This document shows positions 60,302 to 64,000 of a stretch of 64,000 bases of DNA, in pieces. This DNA is from Agrocybe praecox (Eukaryota > Basidiomycota > Agaricomycetes > Agaricales > Agrocybaceae): the NCBI GenBank assembly GCA_964017145.1, contig OZ024840.1:3348001-3412000 (forward strand), in the 5' to 3' direction. Below the pieces are notes generated by a model, which ran no database searches, was not told the DNA's origin, and saw only the letters and a list, made by a program, of their open reading frames with translations. Numbering within the stretch: position 1 is the first letter of the stretch; each line of letters begins with the position of its first letter. The position numbers and the translations under genes are program-made.

Positions 60302-61879
60302 CTAAGGCTGACGCTTCTTCAATGCCGTACGTTTAAGGAGGAGATCGTGGTTGTGTCTGCGCGCTTTCCCTCGCTTCACAATTTCATCCACGTTCAAGAG
60401 ATCAGCACCAACGTCCACAAATCTTGTCGGGACACGTCCTGCCCGAGACACAATGAAGGTCTTGGCAGGAGGCCGCTGGATCCATGGATTCCTAGGCGCG
60501 CGTTTGGGAAGGAACCTACTTGCTCTCTGCTTACTAGCAAGCTCCCTCAAATGGACCCTCTTCTTAACGTCTTCTAAAATACCGGGAAGCACGGGTTCCT
60601 ACAAATCGATAAGCTCAACAAATCGAAAAGTGTAGAAAGGATACTCACTCGTCCATCTTCAGGAGTAGACTCCCAATACAGGCGCTCGTAGCGATACCGA
60701 GCAGCATCACGCTTCTCAGCCCTCTCCAGATGATCTGCCTGTTCAACGTCGGATCGGGAATTAGGATCGCTTGTCGGCATCCAGGCTGTACTCGAGTCCA
60801 GAACGGTAGGGTGAGTGTATGCACCGAGAAGTTTTTCCATGCCAGCTTGGAAGCCCGATTGAAGAGGAATAGCCTGGAGGTAAACGTGTGTTAGCATATA
60901 TAGCCATGGATATAAACTAAAAGCAAGGTCAGATGGGGTTGAAACGGTTATAACCAGTTTCTGGGCGATGTAAGGCACCACAGAAGATCTTCCATTTCGC
61001 GAATGAATTTATGTCTCATCACAACAGTAAAGAGTATGTTTATGAATAGAAGATAGTACTCACATCCTATGAAAGATAAAAGTGATTCAAGAATCAACTA
61101 AGGTCTTGTAATAAAAATCACGTGAAAAATACCTGTGAAAAGAATGATAGTCAGTCAAAAATTTCCAACGACAGCAAGCAGGATAGTATCAGGTATTCAA
61201 TGCGAAGTTGTCACCATGTAGGAGTCTTAAAGACTAATCGAGAATAAAACATCATTCGACCATCCGCCCCAGAAGGGACGAAGTCGTCGAGGAAAAGAAA
61301 GGAACTAACCTTCTTAAATTGTCTTTCGAGACCCTTCAGGCGAAGAATGGCATCGACGCGCTTCAAGCTCATGTTCAAAGATCCCGCGATTTTCCGAGGC
61401 GTATTGACCAAAGGATTACCAAAGAACTTATTGAACATCCATTCTTTTTGAGCGTCAGAGATAGGTGGTGGAGGTTTGAAGGAAGGGTTCATAGGGAAAG
61501 GCTGGAGGACGGGATGTGATTATTATAGAGCATGGGGGAGAAGACAAAAAAGGGGCTCAACTGCGTTCGGGGACAACCAGTTGCGTGGCTTAGATCGGGT
61601 ATATCTATACTGGTCCCCAATCTTGGCCATGAACTCCTTGTATGTTGAAGGTCCTTTCTCGCTACCTTCGCCATCAGTTTGAGAGTTCATGTCCTCGATT
61701 TGTTGCAGACCTCCCGTTGCCTGTCCTTCTTGACCAGCAGTCTCAGGGACTTCGGCACGACGAGGAAGAGAGGAAGTAAGTGACCTATGCTGGCCAGCAC
61801 ATGAGGTGCTGGCAGCTAGTCGTGGAAAGGAACGAAGACATGGTCGTCGTAGGGAAGAGGGAAGATGGTGGGCAAGCAT
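60302..61879 (-). CDS. Mitochondrial small-subunit ribosomal protein, Bot1/mS45 type
   Basis: Structural protein of the mitochondrial ribosome, needed for mitochondrial translation. The chosen ATG at 61879 gives MLAHHLPSSLRRPCLRSFPR, an Arg/Ser-rich presequence without acidic residues. Then come TYKEFMAKIGDQYRYTRSKP, the core WMFNKFFGNPLVNTPRKIAG and SLNMSLKRVDAILRLKGLE. After a long interrupted region come LQSGFQAGMEKLLGAY, ARYRYERLYWES, and the basic C-terminus. Between the exon ending RQFKK and the exon starting AIPLQSGF (60873) lie about 440 bp of intron sequence, with a possible 3-nt micro-exon GAT at 61074-61076. The stop is only 44 bp from the convergent NR2C2AP-like stop. Confidence 0.82.
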
Positions 61880-62021
61880 TGGCAAGAGCCAGCGCGAAAA
61901 AAATTTGAAGGATTTTTGAGAACGGTCACGTGAACGCGGAGTGTGTAATTTTAGTGATCCGATTCAGAACGCTGCGTCTTGGAGTCGGACGCGGTCGTAC
62001 CTTCAACTTAAATAAATAAAC
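61880..62021. promoter_or_regulatory. 142-bp divergent promoter with a CACGTG palindrome
   Basis: Lies between the starts of the Bot1-like gene (minus) and the eEF2-methyltransferase gene (plus), both translation-related. It contains the palindrome ggtcacgtgaac, with CACGTG at 61927-61932, the site recognised by class B bHLH factors. Joint regulation is inference. Confidence 0.5.
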
Positions 62022-63545
62022 ATGGACCCTCAGTTATTTTCTCTGTTGCGTTCCTTCTACTCTCTTTCTCCGACTTCTACACTCACCTTCCCAAAGGACT
62101 GCTCCTTGTTTGTTGTCAACGATTTTCTCGTCAATACTATACTTCTTGACAATCACTTTCTGACCTACCCACCGTCCCAACAATATCAAAGGCGGTTTTG
62201 GAAATGGGCGATCGAAAATATCGAAGATCTCTTAAGAAATCTGAATGTCGAAGAGGCATGTCAGTCTTAATTTGATTCAGCGGCGTAAGCCAATGCTATA
62301 AAATCACGTACCAGAATAACGACGATTTTGAGATTGATCCTCGAATCTATGACCACTATCTAGCCTTGATGCCATCCCCAGGACCGTGAGTGGATGGAAC
62401 ATACCCACAACCGCCAATAAGAACAAATTTCTCATTTACTTTTTTTTATAGAATGACCGGCCCTTCCGATCCTAGTGCGCGATCGCAAATTCCTGGTAGA
62501 GGTCTACCTTTGCACACAGGACCTCCTTCTCAGTCATACGTCACCCACTTTTGGGAAACGCCCACCCAAAAATCACACACGCACACTACTAATGGTGATG
62601 AAATAGACATCCGTCAAAATTACGAAAGGATTACGCTTTTAGAATCCCGCACTACAATAGAAAGCGGGACGACAGGCTTGAGAACATGGTTGGCCAGCTT
62701 TGTTCTGGCCCAGTATCTGACTTTGCATCCTGGTACGTATAATTATCGCATAAAGTCGAATTTGAATTTAATACTATGCTCCCTAAGATATTGTCGTGTC
62801 GAAACGTGTGCTCGAGCTTGGTTCTGGAATAGGTTTTCTCGGGATGATCATTGCAAGTCTTCAGATACAAGAAACGAGTCCATTGGGACGTCCTTCTCTA
62901 TGGCTTACGGATGTGAACGATGAAGTTCTTTCCCGATGTCGAGATAACGTGGGACTGCCTTGCAGTGAGTTTGTGTCAACCTCAAAGCTATAACATTCTA
63001 ATCGTGCGCACGTATAAAGATGTATCATCGCAACACCCAAATATCAATTTATTAAAACTCGATTGGTCAGAGTCTCAGGATCCTGAACGATCTCTAGCAT
63101 TTGCCACTTTAATAAACGAGAAGATTGATCCTGAGATAATTCTTGGCGCTGATGTCGTTCGTCCGTGTACCAACTCTCTACGTCGCTGTCACTGATATCA
63201 ATGTCAATTCAGGTCTTTGATCCTTCTTTAATCCCGTGGCTGGTGGGAACGCTCAAAATCTCCCTCGCACCAACAGAAATGACCTCCAATGTGTCAAAAG
63301 TGGCCCTCACTGCCCTAACTTTAAGGAACGAAGCGACTCTCAGTCGCTTCCTTGGAGAAGCACAAGGTAATAGGAACCAAACGTGAAAATAACCGGAATT
63401 TATCTGAAACACGCTCTCCTACACAGAATCTGGCCTTCTTGTCAAAGAAATACAAGTCGAGTTCTCGCAAACGGTTTTCACCGAAACCATCGAAAGGCAT
63501 AGCACATGCGATAGCGTTAAATTGTTCTGTATTACAAAGGCATAG
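62022..63545 (+). CDS. eEF2-lysine methyltransferase (EEF2KMT/Efm3, FAM86 family)
   Basis: Class I SAM-dependent methyltransferase that modifies a lysine of elongation factor 2. Six exons. The N-terminal helical part ends RRFWKWAIENIEDLLRNLN, typical of the FAM86 N-domain. Then come the LLESRTTIESGTTGLRTW segment, the SAM motif I RVLELGSGIGFLGMI, post-I LWLTDVNDEVL, the motif INLLKLDW, and the post-II ILGADVVFDPSLIPWLV. It ends CITKA. The first intron (62256-62314) appears to use a GC donor (GAG|GCATGT): the only nearby GT creates an immediate stop, while the GC join reads NVEE|NNDDFEIDPRIYDHYL. Other joins are standard. Confidence 0.9.
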
Positions 63546-63647
63546 AAAATCCGACCAGTATGTCACCAAGAAGAGAAGAAAAAAATTCAAACTTGCAGAC
63601 CACGGAAAAAATTATATAAACGACAACATTGTGATAGAACGGCACCA

Positions 63648-64000
63648 TTAGCTGTGCAACTTTACTTGACCACAGTAGCGGCAGCTCCAGTGTTGATGTG
63701 GGTTCCTTGTCTCACCACATACCAAGCAGGACCAGCCCTCATTATCGTCTACCGGTCTGCGCGTGGTACAGGCATCGCATTGCAAAGAGGTCGCAACATT
63801 TATTAAGGTGCATATGGTGCATTGCCAATCCCCACCAGTTTTCGCTGATGGCACGACGCGTGTTTCTTTCATGGACCCAGAGTGAGATTGTTGTTTTTGA
63901 TTGTTGGCGAGCACGATTTGTGATGAACCACCCGGGTTTATATTGGAGGGTTTCCCTGAAATCCTAGGACTGCGTTGCGAATTTTTCTTCGAAGGACCGG
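63648..64000 (-). CDS. C-terminal part of a probable WLM/Wss1-type protein with two RanBP2-like zinc fingers (partial)
   Basis: The open frame enters from the right edge of the window and ends CRYCGQVKLHS at 63648, so the start is missing. Two zinc fingers are visible: DWQCTICTLINVATSLQCDACTTRRP (residues given in two parts: WQCTIC and LQCDAC), and GWSCLVCGETRNPHQHW followed by SCRYCGQVK. The first fits W-x-C-x2-C-x10-C-x2-C, the RanBP2 type that binds ubiquitin or RNA. Paired C-terminal fingers with this spacing occur in fungal WLM-domain proteins related to the DNA-protein crosslink protease Wss1. The protease domain would lie outside the window, so the family is a guess from the tail alone. 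Confidence 0.6.
   Translation of the reverse strand, partial: GPSKKNSQRSPRISGKPSNINPGGSSQIVLANNQKQQSHSGSMKETRVVPSAKTGGDWQCTICTLINVATSLQCDACTTRRPVDDNEGWSCLVCGETRNPHQHWSCRYCGQVKLHS

Overview
The window is eukaryotic and almost certainly from a mushroom-forming basidiomycete (Agaricomycetes). Genes are dense and on both strands. Nearly all are cut by many introns of about 50-65 bp with GT..AG ends, and intergenic gaps are short. Family content also fits: NACHT-WD40 NLR, fungal F-box/LRR proteins, DUF4246, BSP-family peptidases, and small Zn2Cys6 and bHLH regulators. I rebuilt exon joins by hand wherever reading frame and family motifs agreed; no homology search was possible.

Layout. 0.2-7 kb (+): RNase H1, a SIKE-like STRIPAK coiled-coil protein, an F-box protein with an internal tandem repeat, and an unknown two-helix membrane protein. 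7-9.1 kb: no supportable gene. 9.1-17.2 kb (+): a large low-complexity protein, an aminoglycoside-phosphotransferase-fold kinase and the RNA polymerase II CTD phosphatase FCP1. 17.8-20.4 kb (-): a tandem array of BSP-type putative metallopeptidase domains, two of them fused in one gene. 20.6-22.3 kb: a divergent bHLH / Zn2Cys6 regulator pair. 23-25 kb (+): a second F-box protein. 25.3-36.2 kb (-): a Ubp9/Ubp13/CreB-like deubiquitinase, a membrane-anchored MOSC protein and an NLR. 37-40 kb: divergent Pin1-type isomerase and DUF4246 protein. 40-45.4 kb (-): tandem MFS transporters. 46-50.4 kb (-): UDP-galactose 4-epimerase and THOC1. 50.5 kb (+): a small coiled-coil protein. 51-59.6 kb (-): Ubp2-like deubiquitinase, quinone oxidoreductase and protein tyrosine phosphatase. 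59.7-64 kb: NR2C2AP-like protein, mitoribosomal Bot1/mS45, eEF2-lysine methyltransferase and the zinc-finger tail of a probable WLM/Wss1-type protein running off the window.

Most genes are housekeeping (transcription, mRNA export, translation, ubiquitin turnover). They do not form one pathway. Accessory parts are the BSP array, the NLR, the two F-box genes and the MFS pair.

The most unusual observations are: a fused BSP double-domain gene whose first domain has lost the first histidine of HExxH; several GC-AG introns, including one in an MFS gene whose tandem paralog keeps GT at the same intron; a 14-nt micro-exon that carries and splits the catalytic cysteine codon of a deubiquitinase; and a possible 3-nt micro-exon in Bot1.
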